NCBI GenBank assembly: GCA_037576195.1
Contig: CM075104.1
Coordinates: 7,384,775 to 7,448,774 of the forward strand
Direction of reading: 5' to 3'
DNA from: Phytoseiulus persimilis
Lineage: Eukaryota > Arthropoda > Arachnida > Mesostigmata > Phytoseiidae
Length of the DNA: 64,000 nucleotides
Shown in pieces: positions 41,243 to 51,557 of this stretch (position 1 is the stretch's first letter; each line of letters starts with the position of its first letter). Position numbers and translations under genes: made by a program. The notes beneath the pieces were generated by a model. The model searched no databases. It saw only the letters and a list, made by a program, of their open reading frames with translations, and was not told the DNA's origin.

Positions 41243-42487
41243 TTATCTCCAGCTCTAATGTAAGGTCGTCTCGGGGCATTCCGGACTGGATGCGTTGGAT
41301 TCCGTTCTCTAATTCACGCAGCCAAACAGCCAGCCAGTTCGAACGCAACTTTTGTCGACGCTATACCTCATTAGAACACTTCATTACTCCGAACCGGTTC
41401 CCCGTCCCTGCCCAGCGGGTTCCCGCATGTATTTTAGTTCTCTCCCTCCCCATTGAATCGGAACGAACGAATTGCGTCCTGAAATCTCCGCACACGCGCG
41501 TACTCGCGGTCCTTTCTGCACGAAAACGAATTGCGACTGTTCTAGACCTCGTGAAAACTTACGCACACGGGTTTCCGACACATTCGTAATTCGGCTCGGG
41601 AGTTCTCGGCAAAAATAGGCCATAACCTCCACCTTTTTGAGGCTGTTATTCCAGCGAGCGTCCGCCGGTCGACCACAACATGTTCCCCGGAACAACAATA
41701 TTGACACCCCACTTGCAATGGGCCGAACGAAGGGAAGAAAGGAAGAATAATAAGAAAAGCCTACGAGCAACACAGATAATCAATCAACCAACGAGCTATG
41801 GGTCAACAATGGTAGCAACAGACGGACTCTCTGTGGGGGCAATGAAGAGTTTCTTCAGTGGTAACGAAACAGGTTCCGCTTTATTCCGTCGAGTCAGCAT
41901 CCGGAAAGGTTTCCGCGTCCTGGACCCGCTAACTCCGGGATCTGGTAGTAAACTTACGGGCATCCGCGTTGGCAGCCGGATCCTGGAACCGCCACGTTTC
42001 CTCCATACTGGAAAAGACTCGGAGGAAACGACAGCTTTCAGTTGGGTTTGCTCTGTCCTCGCAGAGATCTCCTCAGAGATGAAAGGGGCGAGAACAGGAT
42101 GCTGCCCTCGTCGTTCGAGTCAACGCTGTAAACGAAGATAACAACACATCACGGACTGTCGCTCCCCGTCGCTCTCCAAAGTTGTCCCGAGGTGAGTGAC
42201 GAACAACAGAAGCGGTCCTCCTCTCCGTGAGCCTTCCCACTGATAGAGACTTCCCGAAGTAACAAATGCTCTTATCGCGCCCAATGCACATGGCGTAGTG
42301 GGAATCTAGTATTTGTTTCTGTTCGAGAAATCGAAGAAAATCTAGCGGAGGGATGGCAGCAGATGGATTTTCAGAGACCTTCCGAATGAACGTTTGGGGC
42401 ACCGCTGCCGAGGCATGCCATCAGAAAGGACGGACAGATGGAAAGCAGTCTCTAGGGCTCGATAGAAATCAGGGGAGGTCCTCACAG
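41243..42487. other. Downstream flank of the VARP-like gene, nothing assigned
   Basis: Frames of 109-153 codons exist on both strands without recognisable domains. I searched the minus strand here for ankyrin repeats (TPLHxA and variants) that would continue the VARP-like protein and found none. No clear AATAAA was seen on the minus strand close to the stop at 42488. Confidence 0.5.
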
Positions 42488-42652
42488 CTACCTTGTGGCA
42501 GACGAGTTGAGGCTGGATGAGGTTCGCGGCTCCTTCTCCTGAAGCCTTCTGAGATGTTCTTCCTCTTTCGAGTGGAAATCCAATGTCTGCTTCTCGATAA
42601 GGCGCGTGATCTGTTCCAGTTTACTATCTACCGCATTGCTGCGGGTTGCCGC
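42488..42652 (-). CDS. ANKRD27: Last exon of VARP-like gene: short coiled coil
   Basis: After the acceptor TTTCACAG the exon reads AATRSNAVDSKLEQITRLIE, then a charged helical stretch and a Ser-rich tail ending ATR-TAG. The heptad-like spacing of Leu/Ile suggests a short coiled coil. The TAG overlaps a possible donor (AG|GTAGCT), so a longer product is not excluded. The upstream intron (42653-42896) uses a weak donor (GTTGCG), which makes this join the least certain in the 3' half. Confidence 0.5.
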   Translation of the reverse strand, partial: AATRSNAVDSKLEQITRLIEKQTLDFHSKEEEHLRRLQEKEPRTSSSLNSSATR

Positions 42653-45600
42653 CTGTGAAACGAACGAACAACGTCATGTATGAACGCCGTTTCGACCAGA
42701 TCGTCTCAGCGGCGGTTCAGCCGAACGCGATGTGGCTTTCGGCCCGCGCAAACTTCGTCGGAAGTTTCTTCTGCCTCGTCTCGATGGGCATATGACCTTG
42801 GGATGATTTTTCGAGGAGCTGCTCCTCGATATCGGATACAAATCAAAATTGAATTTGTTGGCGAGCCAATAGAAGGATAACATTGAACTTCGCAACCCGT
42901 CCTCTCGCGGTCTCGGTCGAGAGCTTCCGGCGGACCGTCGCGCCGGAATAACTGTTCATGTCACCGAGAGGAAGACAAAACCGTACGAGGAACTGCTCGG
43001 GGTCTACCTTCGATAGGTCTCCATCCTCGCAGCCAGCGATCGAAGTTGATTCCGCGACAGATCCTTCATTGATGGAGGCTGTGACTTCCATGAGGTCGAC
43101 GAGAGACAACTGCAGGGAAACTATTCTCAATCAAGCTGCAGCTCTACGAGGCTTCCATTCCTGCGATCTGAGACCTCCACATCTCGAGTCAACGAAACTC
43201 ACGAACCTCTTTTTTGAGCATGCGCGGGCTGAGGTGCTCGGACTCCGGTCCCCGATACTTCCCAACGAATTCGACAGCAGCCTTGAAAGTCGAGAGGGTG
43301 AAGCTCGAGAAATCGTCCTGGAAAAAGCGCCAGCTGATCTTCAACATGCTGCGATCGGGACCTGGTCTCACGTTCCGCTGAGTTATTATCCGCGAGCGGG
43401 GAAATCGTGGGACACAGCAATCTTTCGGTGGTATTCATCGCGACGGAAACCAACACACCTTCGCCCCGCAGAAGTGGTCGATGTAGAAAATGTTTGAAGT
43501 GAAACAGGTAGGTCGCGACCGGGCTAAAACAACAACCACCAACGGTATTAGAGTTTCCGCCGTGAGACGGGGAACATCTGCAATTGTAGAAGCGACTGTT
43601 GTTATTGCCCAAAAACCAGACTGTGCGAGACATCTCGAGAAGATGAAGCGTTTCTCCTCAATACCTTTCCCAAACTCCAAGTCTGCGCCACGTTTGACAA
43701 CATAAGAAGTGACCTCTGACTGGATCGACGACAGCGTGCGACGCAGACACCATAATTTGTCAACTGGCGTATACTTCGCGTTCAGAGAAGCTAATTCAAC
43801 AATGGAAACGGGCAGTTCACAGTGGAAGCATTCATCCTGGACTCCAAGCATCGCCGGCGTCGCATTGGAAAGTCTCAGGAACTCCAAGCGGCTGGAAAAA
43901 ACGAACACCTGGGTGTCAGGCTCAGAGAGTGTGGAGATCAGATCGCCCCCGGGAAAGCTCGGGCTTCCAGAAGACTCCAAAACAGAGTCTCTCCACCCAC
44001 CGCTCGAGATCCGCGTCGGAATTCCGGCAAATGCTCTGGACAGCGTTGAAAACTTTGTGATGCGCCAAACCGGATACATAATTATCCACGCAGCTCGATA
44101 ACTTTTCGGGATCACTAGCCGAATCTGAGGTCAGCACCTGAAAACCAGAGCCCGGAACTTTGCTGAATCGACATCGAGTCTTCCAGATGAATTCTGACTG
44201 AGATTTGCCTGACATAGCGTGCCTCAAAAACCTCTGCCCTTCGTCTTCGGGACACGCTTCCACGTTCACCCCGTAAGCCTGCGCGTGACGAACCTGCGTG
44301 GCGGTCTCGGCTATGTTCCTGACTCGGCCAACGACATCGCTGATGAACTTTGGTACGATGATGTAGGTTTTATTGAAAGCGTCCACTTTTTCTTCGATGA
44401 GCCGTAAAGTCTGAAACGTCCGGGAAGGGGGGGGGGCTGTTACTGACGGTTTCGTGGAGCGTCCCGTCGAATTTCCTGGAAAATTTGGTCACTCTTGGTG
44501 GGAATTCGGCGGGGTTAAGGAGACTCACTTCAGAAAACACCGGTATGCTGAGGAGGTATGCCTTGGCCTCTTCGAATGACGGCGGTGCTTTCGAATCCTC
44601 TGAACTGTTCATCTGGTCAGACTCCGTCGACCGTTCTTTCCTGTGTTTCAGATACAAATCAACGAACGCACCGATGAGCTCATCGAGACAGTACAGGATC
44701 TAGCACAGAACTTGACACTGCTCGTTCCCGATGATACTAGTCTTACAAGAGAATATCAAAGTTGGAGCTTGGCTTTCTCGCCCTTTTTCTCCCCATGAAC
44801 GCGAGTGCGGGAAGCGACTCCGTGCGCGAACAGAAAATCAATGTGCCTGACAAAAGATCCCCACTTGCAATCACCTGAGCCGGTAAGAGTGAGAGTGCTG
44901 CGAGGCCAGCGAACGTTTCTTTGGAGGTGGAAGGTGGAGTGGTTCGCAAATCAGGAGAATGCGGTAGGGTTTCCACTTCTGGATCACGAAGTAAAGTTCA
45001 AAACAAAGATTATTGGAAAGATCGTTTCGAATTCTGAAACCTAAAGCCTGAGACAGAGGCTTTCAGGGTTTCGGAAGTCGGAGCCCAAGTGAGCGGCCGT
45101 GCGACAGCGGCGATTCCCGTCGCGATGGCGACTGCTGAATTCGGAGCGGTTACGGGTTTCTCGGGGAAGATCTGGGAATTTGAGCAAGAATTTCCGGGGA
45201 TTCGTTTCGGAACCGTTGGAGTTCATTACCAAAATCCGAGCACAATACATTTCCTCTCAACCGCCGTCACCATGAAAACCTCTTGACTCATCCAATCTCT
45301 GCTGAGAGTTGAAGCAGCATCAAAGATGGTAAATGAAATGCGTTGAGATAGAGTACCTCGTTGTAGGCGATCTCTTCACCGACGATGCACACATGTTTCG
45401 GATAGGTGAAACCACTCGTCGTATGCAAAGCGTTCCGATCACAGTCCAACTCTACCAAAGTCGGAGGCAAAGGTCGGCAACAGACGTAATGGTCTGCGTA
45501 CAGCGGAGATGGTTTCAGAATATGGTAACCTATCAGGCGGGAGTATTGAGTTCATCAATGAACCGTCCGATAATTCCAGAATCGAGCTGAGCCAGAGAAG

Positions 45601-46406
45601 CAGCGGGAATATCAAGCAAGACACACATAACCCAACGGAAAGTCTGAAGCGGGAAAGCTCGGGAGTCGCTCGAGGAAAGCATCGCCAAAATGCGAAATCT
45701 TCGCTGTGTCAGGACCGGAAACGATCTACCGTATTCATTTTTATCAGCGAGCAGTCTCCATCTGGAGGGCCCTCTCTGATTGTAAATTACTATTCTCAAG
45801 CACTTGGAGGGCCTTCCAAATACCGGAGCCCCCTTTTAGAGGGTTGAACGCTCGCGTAGCTTGCTTGTCTTTAAGAATGAACACGGTAGTCATTCGAGCT
45901 CACGACAAAAAGCGAGGAGCTACAGCGAGCCGGGCGGAGCTTCTCCTGTGTGCTCCCAAAACTTCTCTCGCAAATAATTAAGGGTATCTCACCAACAAAT
46001 GCGGAATTCACGTAACGCAACGGAAATGTTCCCTCAACAGGAACGAGGATCGTCCATTGGTTCCGTTGTGCCTCCGAGAAGGTCTCCGAATAGCGCGACT
46101 GGAAAGCCCGGTGGGAGCGTTTTGAGTTCAACCTTTTCTTCAACTAGTTCCGGAGCCCTCTTTCTAGGTTCCCGTTAGTCAAGAATCGTTCCACACCGGA
46201 GTGCCTGATTCATACCCGAGTCGAATCCCGAGCACCCTCAGAAGTCTGGAGCCCGCTCGAGTCACGGGGAGCTCAAGACAGCCCAGCATGAAACTCGTCG
46301 AGGATCATATGGTCATTTCAGAAACACAAATTCAGCTGGGTGTTTAACCCAAACGAACCTGGAGCAATTTGAAGAACGAGTTATCGTATACCGAGTGTCG
46401 GTTCAT
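42488..46406 (-). CDS. ANKRD27: VPS9-domain Rab exchange factor, ANKRD27/VARP-like (multi-exon)
   Basis: Likely a guanine-nucleotide exchange factor for Rab21 on endosomes, by family. Phased exons (all complement): 46359-46406, 45993-46098, 45357-45529, an uncertain exon near 45220-45275, 44448-44699, 44001-44410, 43665-43891, 43459-43577, 43207-43317, 42897-43109, 42488-42652. The N-terminus MNRHSVYDNSFFKLLQ and WTILVPVEGTF match VARP's amino end. The VPS9 region shows VDNYVSGLAHHKVF, then TPVDKLWCLRRTLSSI, LTAETLIPLVVVVLAR and FTLSTFKAAVEFVG, aligning with VARP's ...SPQQKLVCLRK..., ADDLL and LTSFEAAIEYI blocks. The product is about 610-630 residues, against about 1050 in human VARP, because no ankyrin repeats follow. 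The join between 45357 and 44699 is unresolved. Start choice rests on the family match. The family call is strong; exact borders are not. Confidence 0.75.
43459..44410 (-). CDS. ANKRD27: VPS9 core exons of the VARP-like gene
   Basis: Three exons, 44001-44410, 43665-43891 and 43459-43577, join in consistent phases (2, 1, 0) through introns of 109 and 87 bp with donors GTGGGT and GTATTG and acceptors TTCCAG and TTGCAG. They carry the helical bundle leading into the VPS9 domain and its core, including SIVELASLNAKYTPVDKL and the LTAETLIPL strand-helix that corresponds to the catalytic ADDLL region. The family Asp-Asp is read here as Ala-Glu-Thr, so exchange activity should not be assumed. Confidence 0.72.
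44427..44436. repeat. poly(G) tract inside a 37-bp intron
   Basis: Ten G on the plus strand (ten C on the coding strand) lie within the very short intron 44411-44447 of the VARP-like gene. Confidence 0.9.
44700..45356 (-). other. Unresolved part of the VARP-like gene
   Basis: Between exons 45357-45529 and 44448-44699 one frame reads VFMVTAVERKCIVLGF (about 45275-45225) before GTAATG. It fits the VARP alignment, but no standard acceptor gives phase 0. Another candidate stretch, after CAG at about 44880, contains DCKWGSFVRHIDFLF. The two cannot both be joined in phase by the sites I see, so at least one exon border or exon here is missing from the model. Confidence 0.4.
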
Positions 46407-46774
46407 AGGCCAGCCTAGCTTTTCAAGAAGATGCGCTTGAAACTGAAACACTCGTCATTGGCGAAAGTGTGGATCACATTCTTCTGGTAGGAAAACAGCC
46501 GCCGTTAAAATTCACCAGCACAACACATGATGACGGGAGCCTGAACGACAGTAAAGCTCGGAACGCTCACGACCACTGCTGCCGTCAGCGCTCCCAGAGC
46601 CCCCTCGTCTGGGTTTTGGGAAAATCGAGAAATTCGTGGCGAGCTCCGGAATCCGAACTCGAGCGTAGAGTGCGTTCCTCGAGCGCCCGCTGGAAGTTCC
46701 AAGTGGAACTCGATCACATACGTTGTGTTTACATGGGCAAGCTGACAAGCAGGGGATCATCCAACGATTACGGC

Positions 46775-46807
46775 GTTGCCCGGGCAACGGGCTACATTGT
46801 GACGTCA
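46775..46807. promoter_or_regulatory. Palindromic X-box followed by a full CRE
   Basis: GTTGCCCGGGCAAC (46775-46788) is a perfect inverted repeat matching the RFX-factor X-box (GTNRCC-N2-RGYAAC). TGACGTCA (46800-46807) is a full palindromic cAMP-response element. They lie about 370-400 bp upstream of the VARP-like start codon in a CpG-rich patch. The sites are seen directly; that they control this gene or a divergent one is inference. Confidence 0.55.
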
Positions 46808-49800
46808 GCCGTCGCCGCTCGTGAGCGCGCGCGAACTCGGGCTGTCAAGTTGCTAAGCGGGTGAATCGTCGCGATTTTCGATCTTAGCTGCAGATTCGAC
46901 GACCTATGATTCGACTGCTCCCTCGAACTCGCCGGAGAATGGGGCATTCGTTCGATATCGTAAATGGTGACCAGATCATCAGTTGACTCGAGACCTACAA
47001 ATTGTAGGACATGACAGAATCGCAATCCTGGGAGAATGAAGGTCGGTGAATCCGTCCATCCTCGACGGAGCGAAGGGATTGTTTCGGCTGTTTCGTTGAT
47101 TTTTGAGGACTTGCAGAAGCGGGCATAGAATTCGGTGTAGAAAACTGTTCTTCCTCCATGCGGACTCCGACCCTAATCTTTTTCTTTCAAAAGTGGTGTC
47201 CTTCAGCCGATCGGAATAAATTTCCCTCGATTCCCTCCGTCCAACTAGCGTTCGGAGCCACGCTCGGTGCTGAGCCGACTGTGAAGTGTTGAGTTTTATT
47301 GCTTTCAGTGACTGACTTCTGGCCCTCGCGGTGGCTGCGGTCCGGTCCAGCGACCGAGAGCGGTTCTATTTGAAGCTTAGTGGGGGAACTGTCCCTGACT
47401 GTGCTGACAACGACGTATTCCGTTCGAGCGCTGGGCTTTGTGATAGATCCATGCTATAAGTTGCAGCTCGTTCGCGGGTTCGTTTCGCCCCTAGCTCACT
47501 TCCTAAGTGCAGATGACAGGTCGACAATTTTTTAAACGGCCCAAACTTTCGGAATACGCAGTTTTCCACAGGACAAACGCGAAGTCCGAACGTTCCGAAG
47601 CTGCAGTGCAGCTGACTCCGAGGAAGCCACTCGCTCATTTTGTTAGTGGGAAGTTTGGACGCAGCGGCGCCTCTTGAGGACGTTATCCGCTCCGACTGGA
47701 TATTTTTGCTCGAGTTAACAATAACCTTACTCGCAAGCCTCGGTGGAACCACTTTCGAGAACAAATCAAAACAGCGGTCCATCTGGAACAGTGAGCTTTT
47801 TTTCAAGCAGCCGGAGGCTTTTCTCGATCGGTTCGGAGCAGCTCGTGATGGGGACCATTCGAGGACACTGTCCCTCAACGAAAGAAGAAGAGGGAGCGAA
47901 GCTGGAAGTGGCGGAACGGCCCAACTTTTTACGACGCTCCTCCGTAGCACCGATTACCTCATCAGATGAACGACCTTCATTTTGGTAGGAAAATGTCTCG
48001 ACGGCAGGCCGGTCGAGCGTCCAGACACTCGGCTGGATCCGCTCTTACGAGCAGCTCTTACGGAGCCAAGACAAATCCCCTCTTGGGAAGTTCACGTCTG
48101 AAGCTCCGAAAACAACGCCTGTCTATGGAACCATGTCCATACAGGGAAATCTCGATTCGATTCTCTCGGAAGTTCCGTGAGTAGTTTTACTTCAGACTCT
48201 GAAAATGATCATCGTGTTCCCTCCCCCTTTGACACGTGCGCCGGAGGTACAGACCGAGGTGGGCCGAAGCAAGCGGGTTTTTTCTAGGGAGCGAGCTCGA
48301 GTTTCCAGGCTGAGTGCAGGCGAAAGTTCATCGTATTCAGAGTGCGCAAGCGAAGTAGCTCAGAAGCGTACTACTCGTAACTTCTTTCTGACGGCACCAA
48401 GCTTTACTCTGAAGCGCTCGGACCCTTTGAGATTCAGCGATCACTTCGTGATACTTGTATCCGATACCCCCACCCCTCCCGCCGAGAGCCGAAGACCTGG
48501 TTTGTCCCGGTCCGTGCTTCAGAGAGGAAACTCGAGCAGGGATCGATCGGGTCGGATATCTTATCGGCTCAACGTTTTATGACTTCAGTTTGAAGGCGCT
48601 ACCGCGCGGTATGTGAGTAGCAGCGCGGCTGAGTGTGCGAGTGACTGTATAAGCGTGAATACGAGTGGTCGCGACGGCCGTTTGGTCAGCCGTGGCTGTG
48701 GTAGCCTCCCATCGATATCGATTAGCTTCAGGAATTCGGCCCTGGTGTCACTACCCACACCTCCGGAGGAAGCATTGCGGGAGAGCGACGATGCGTTGGT
48801 AACGCGTTTTCGATATTTCACCCTTCATGCTTCCCGATTGCCCCGCTCCCTTTCGTTTTCTTCAAGCGGGGATAACGCAGCTTGCCAGCCATCCACCCTC
48901 CACGGAATCCTCACCAGCGAACCCTTTACGCCCTCCGCCGGGTTCAGTAGCCACAGAAGTCGGTCGTTCGGTCGCCGCTCCTTCCACTGACCGTTTTCTC
49001 CCTTCCGCTGTCTCCTATCACTTCCGCTTTCGGATCGAAATTTAAACCGTCTCGTACTCGTGGGGCACAGAGAACATGCGACGGCGTCCGCCAAAGAAAA
49101 TAGAGCAGACGCGCGTCAGAATCGGGCCAAGATGCTGATAACGTTTTGCAAGACGAATCACGTTTTGGCGAAAGGAATCACAAAGATGAGTGGGAGATCT
49201 CATCGGCCGCGGCCCGAATTCGGTGTTCCAGCGATTTCGTCCGAGTTGAGAAGCGGCGAGCCGGAGAGATCCGATCGGCTGTGGGTCGGAACAATTTTCA
49301 ATTCGGCGGGGACTCGGAGTGAGCGCTCCACTGTCCCCGTTCAAGTCCTCTTTTGAAATTAAACTCTCGAGTAGCAGTGGTTATCGACGAAACTGCCGCT
49401 GTAGCCCCGATCGATAGCGAGCGATAATCTATTTCAACATTGCTAGCCGCGGTCTTAACCTCTGGAAAAGTTGGAACCAGTCCACCCGGCAACGGGACAG
49501 CGAACTTTGTCGTTTCTGTCGACCCGTCTCCACGCTCCAGCTTCCCCGCTCGATAGCTGACTATGTCGGTTCCCGAGCTTCCTCTGTCAAGGACTAAAGT
49601 TTCTCAATAGAGCCGCCACAAATCGAAGAGCCACCCCGCTTGATGGGCTGCATACTTTTGCCTAATATATGCACCCACTTATCCGACGGTGTCAAACACG
49701 TCAAAAGCTCTCAGCTGTGCATTCTTCCGAAAACGATCGATTAACAGAACGAAACGCTGAAATCACCGAAATCACTCCCGACGACTGCATTGACGCCGTC

Positions 49801-50184
49801 AGTTGAAAGGAGCACCGAGAGAAAGGAACGTTTCTCTGATGAGCGCTTCGGTCTATTCAGCTGGCTCCTTGTTGCGTTGTAGGAAAGCGAGAGCAGCCAT
49901 CCCGTGGTTTCTTGCGGCCAACCAGTCAGCCAAAGAACTAGCGAACGAGGGAGCTCATCTGACACCAGTGCTCCACAAAGGACAGCAATCGCTTTCGCAG
50001 CGGGGAACTGAGTGTCGTCCTGAGTGCGAACAGAAAAAGCGAGGAGAGAAAAGAGAATTGCGGCGGTGGCAACTACGACACTCCGTCACGTCACATCTCG
50101 TCCAACGGAAGTTCAGTGTAAATCAATCGAAAAATTACCACTGCGGCAACGAACAAGAAAACGGATTCGAACATTTCGAGAGCT

Positions 50185-50206
50185 CGCCCGCCCGCCCGCC
50201 CGCCCG
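50185..50206. repeat. (CCCG)n microsatellite
   Basis: Five tandem CCCG units. Confidence 0.9.
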
Positions 50207-50581
50207 TCGCTCCATTCGGCCGTCGAAGAGCCGGCGACCCCGCGTCGACTCCGAGTCGCGAGCCGGAAGCCAGTGATACACGCGGCTAATGTAGCAGCAG
50301 CTAATGATTCAAGTAAAAAGTAATGAATCCTCTTGAAAGATGCTCGAAATTTTTCTGTTCCACCCGGTCATCGACGATCATCGCCTCCCCCCGTCGGTTC
50401 CGCCGTCCAACTATTGGAACCGAAACTTCGGATTTGAAAAATTTGCGGCTGACTTTTTGGGCCGATTCGGGGCGGTAGTTCGCGCTCAGCCGTGACAGAC
50501 AGCTCTCAGTCAGACCAACGGACAGGGAAGCTTGGAATTCCGATGCCAAGCAGTCAGCTCGAACAGGACCAGATCCAGACC

Positions 50582-50600
50582 GGGGGGGGGGGGGGGGGGG
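50582..50600. repeat. poly(G) tract, 19 bp
   Basis: An uninterrupted run of 19 G on the plus strand. Confidence 0.95.
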
Positions 50601-51232
50601 CGAAGCCTGCCGATAGCGAGCTGCTCTCGGTCTGCTCCACGAACCGTTACAGTTGTTGGGAAGTTGTCAAGCGGATTCCGGGGGCTGCTGTCAGCCGGCT
50701 CGGCTTCCAGCACATCAAAAAACGGTTCCTGGTCTGAGCAGCAACCGCATCAAACCTACCCTAACTTTTATCGGGCACACTCTTTGCCGGGGGACTGATG
50801 ATGGGGGCATGCTGCGGAGAGTCTCAGCTGGGAATCCCATGGAACAGATACTATATCCGAGCTCTTCGTGTCTGTTGAGCACGAAATCTTCAGTATCCGG
50901 AGTAATATCGAGGTTTTTGCGGAATAATCACTCTGATATGAAGGTACTGAATGGATGGATATTTATCAGGTACTAGCCGGCCCGGCCCTCGCTTTGGAGT
51001 CTACTGATGACAGACAGACTTTGCTTTCATATAGTCTCATAAGACCTTGAAGAGAGGCCACGGTTTATCGCTGGTATCATATCGGGGCGTTGCGCCTCAT
51101 CGCTGAGATTCCTCGTATCCCGGTAATACATGTGGACAAACACTATCTTGCAGTTCCCTGCGTGGAGGCTATTCCTCCTCTCCATCGGGTCAGTACCATT
51201 CAAGAACTCTATTTTTATTCGGCGGATCACTG

Positions 51233-51395
51233 CATGTTGTCCCTCAAACGTGTGGTCAGATCGACCTCGGAATTACCTCCCCAGAATTCGAGAAGTGTGC
51301 TGAGATGGAGCCCGGTAGCACCTTTTTAGACTTCCGAAAGTATGGTCAGATCGACTCCGGGACCATTCGCTTAGACTCTCAAAAGTGCGGTCAGG
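51233..51395. repeat. Degenerate tandem repeat, about 45-bp unit, four copies
   Basis: The motif (t)c(t)cAAAcGTgtGGTCAGATCGAC recurs near 51243, more diverged near 51287 (ttcgagaagtgtgctgag), at 51331 (ttccgaaagtatggtcagat) and 51375 (tctcaaaagtgcggtcagg), giving spacings of about 45 bp. Copies 1 and 3 share ggtcagatcgac exactly. Confidence 0.6.
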
Positions 51396-51472
51396 TATTT
51401 CATGTGCTCGAGAAGAGGCCAACGAGTCCGGCTGGCCTGTGTCCTTCCGTGCGAGTCGCTCGACAAAGATGC

Positions 51473-51557
51473 CGTTGGTTCCACGTCGATCCGATCAATC
51501 GCCCGGGAGTTCACCGAGGACAAACAGATCCCGGATTTTCATTTGGATAGATCTTCT
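51473..51557. repeat. Dispersed repeat, copy 1
   Basis: Begins with a 27-base core (ccgttggttccacgtcgatc and on), also found at 62242, with similarity continuing for about 85-90 bp through cgaggacaaac and ggattt. No coding frame is conserved cleanly across both copies. Confidence 0.7.

Larger units (their letters stand above)
46407..51000. other. Upstream flank, no gene assigned
   Basis: Left of about 47000 it is CpG-rich and promoter-like. Further right, frames of 194 codons (minus 47366-47950) and 125-157 codons (plus 48205-48582, 48613-48990, 49803-50276) overlap frames on the other strand and are Ser/Arg-rich with no domain. A (CCCG)n run (50185-50206) and poly(G) (50582-50600) are present. 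Confidence 0.5.
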
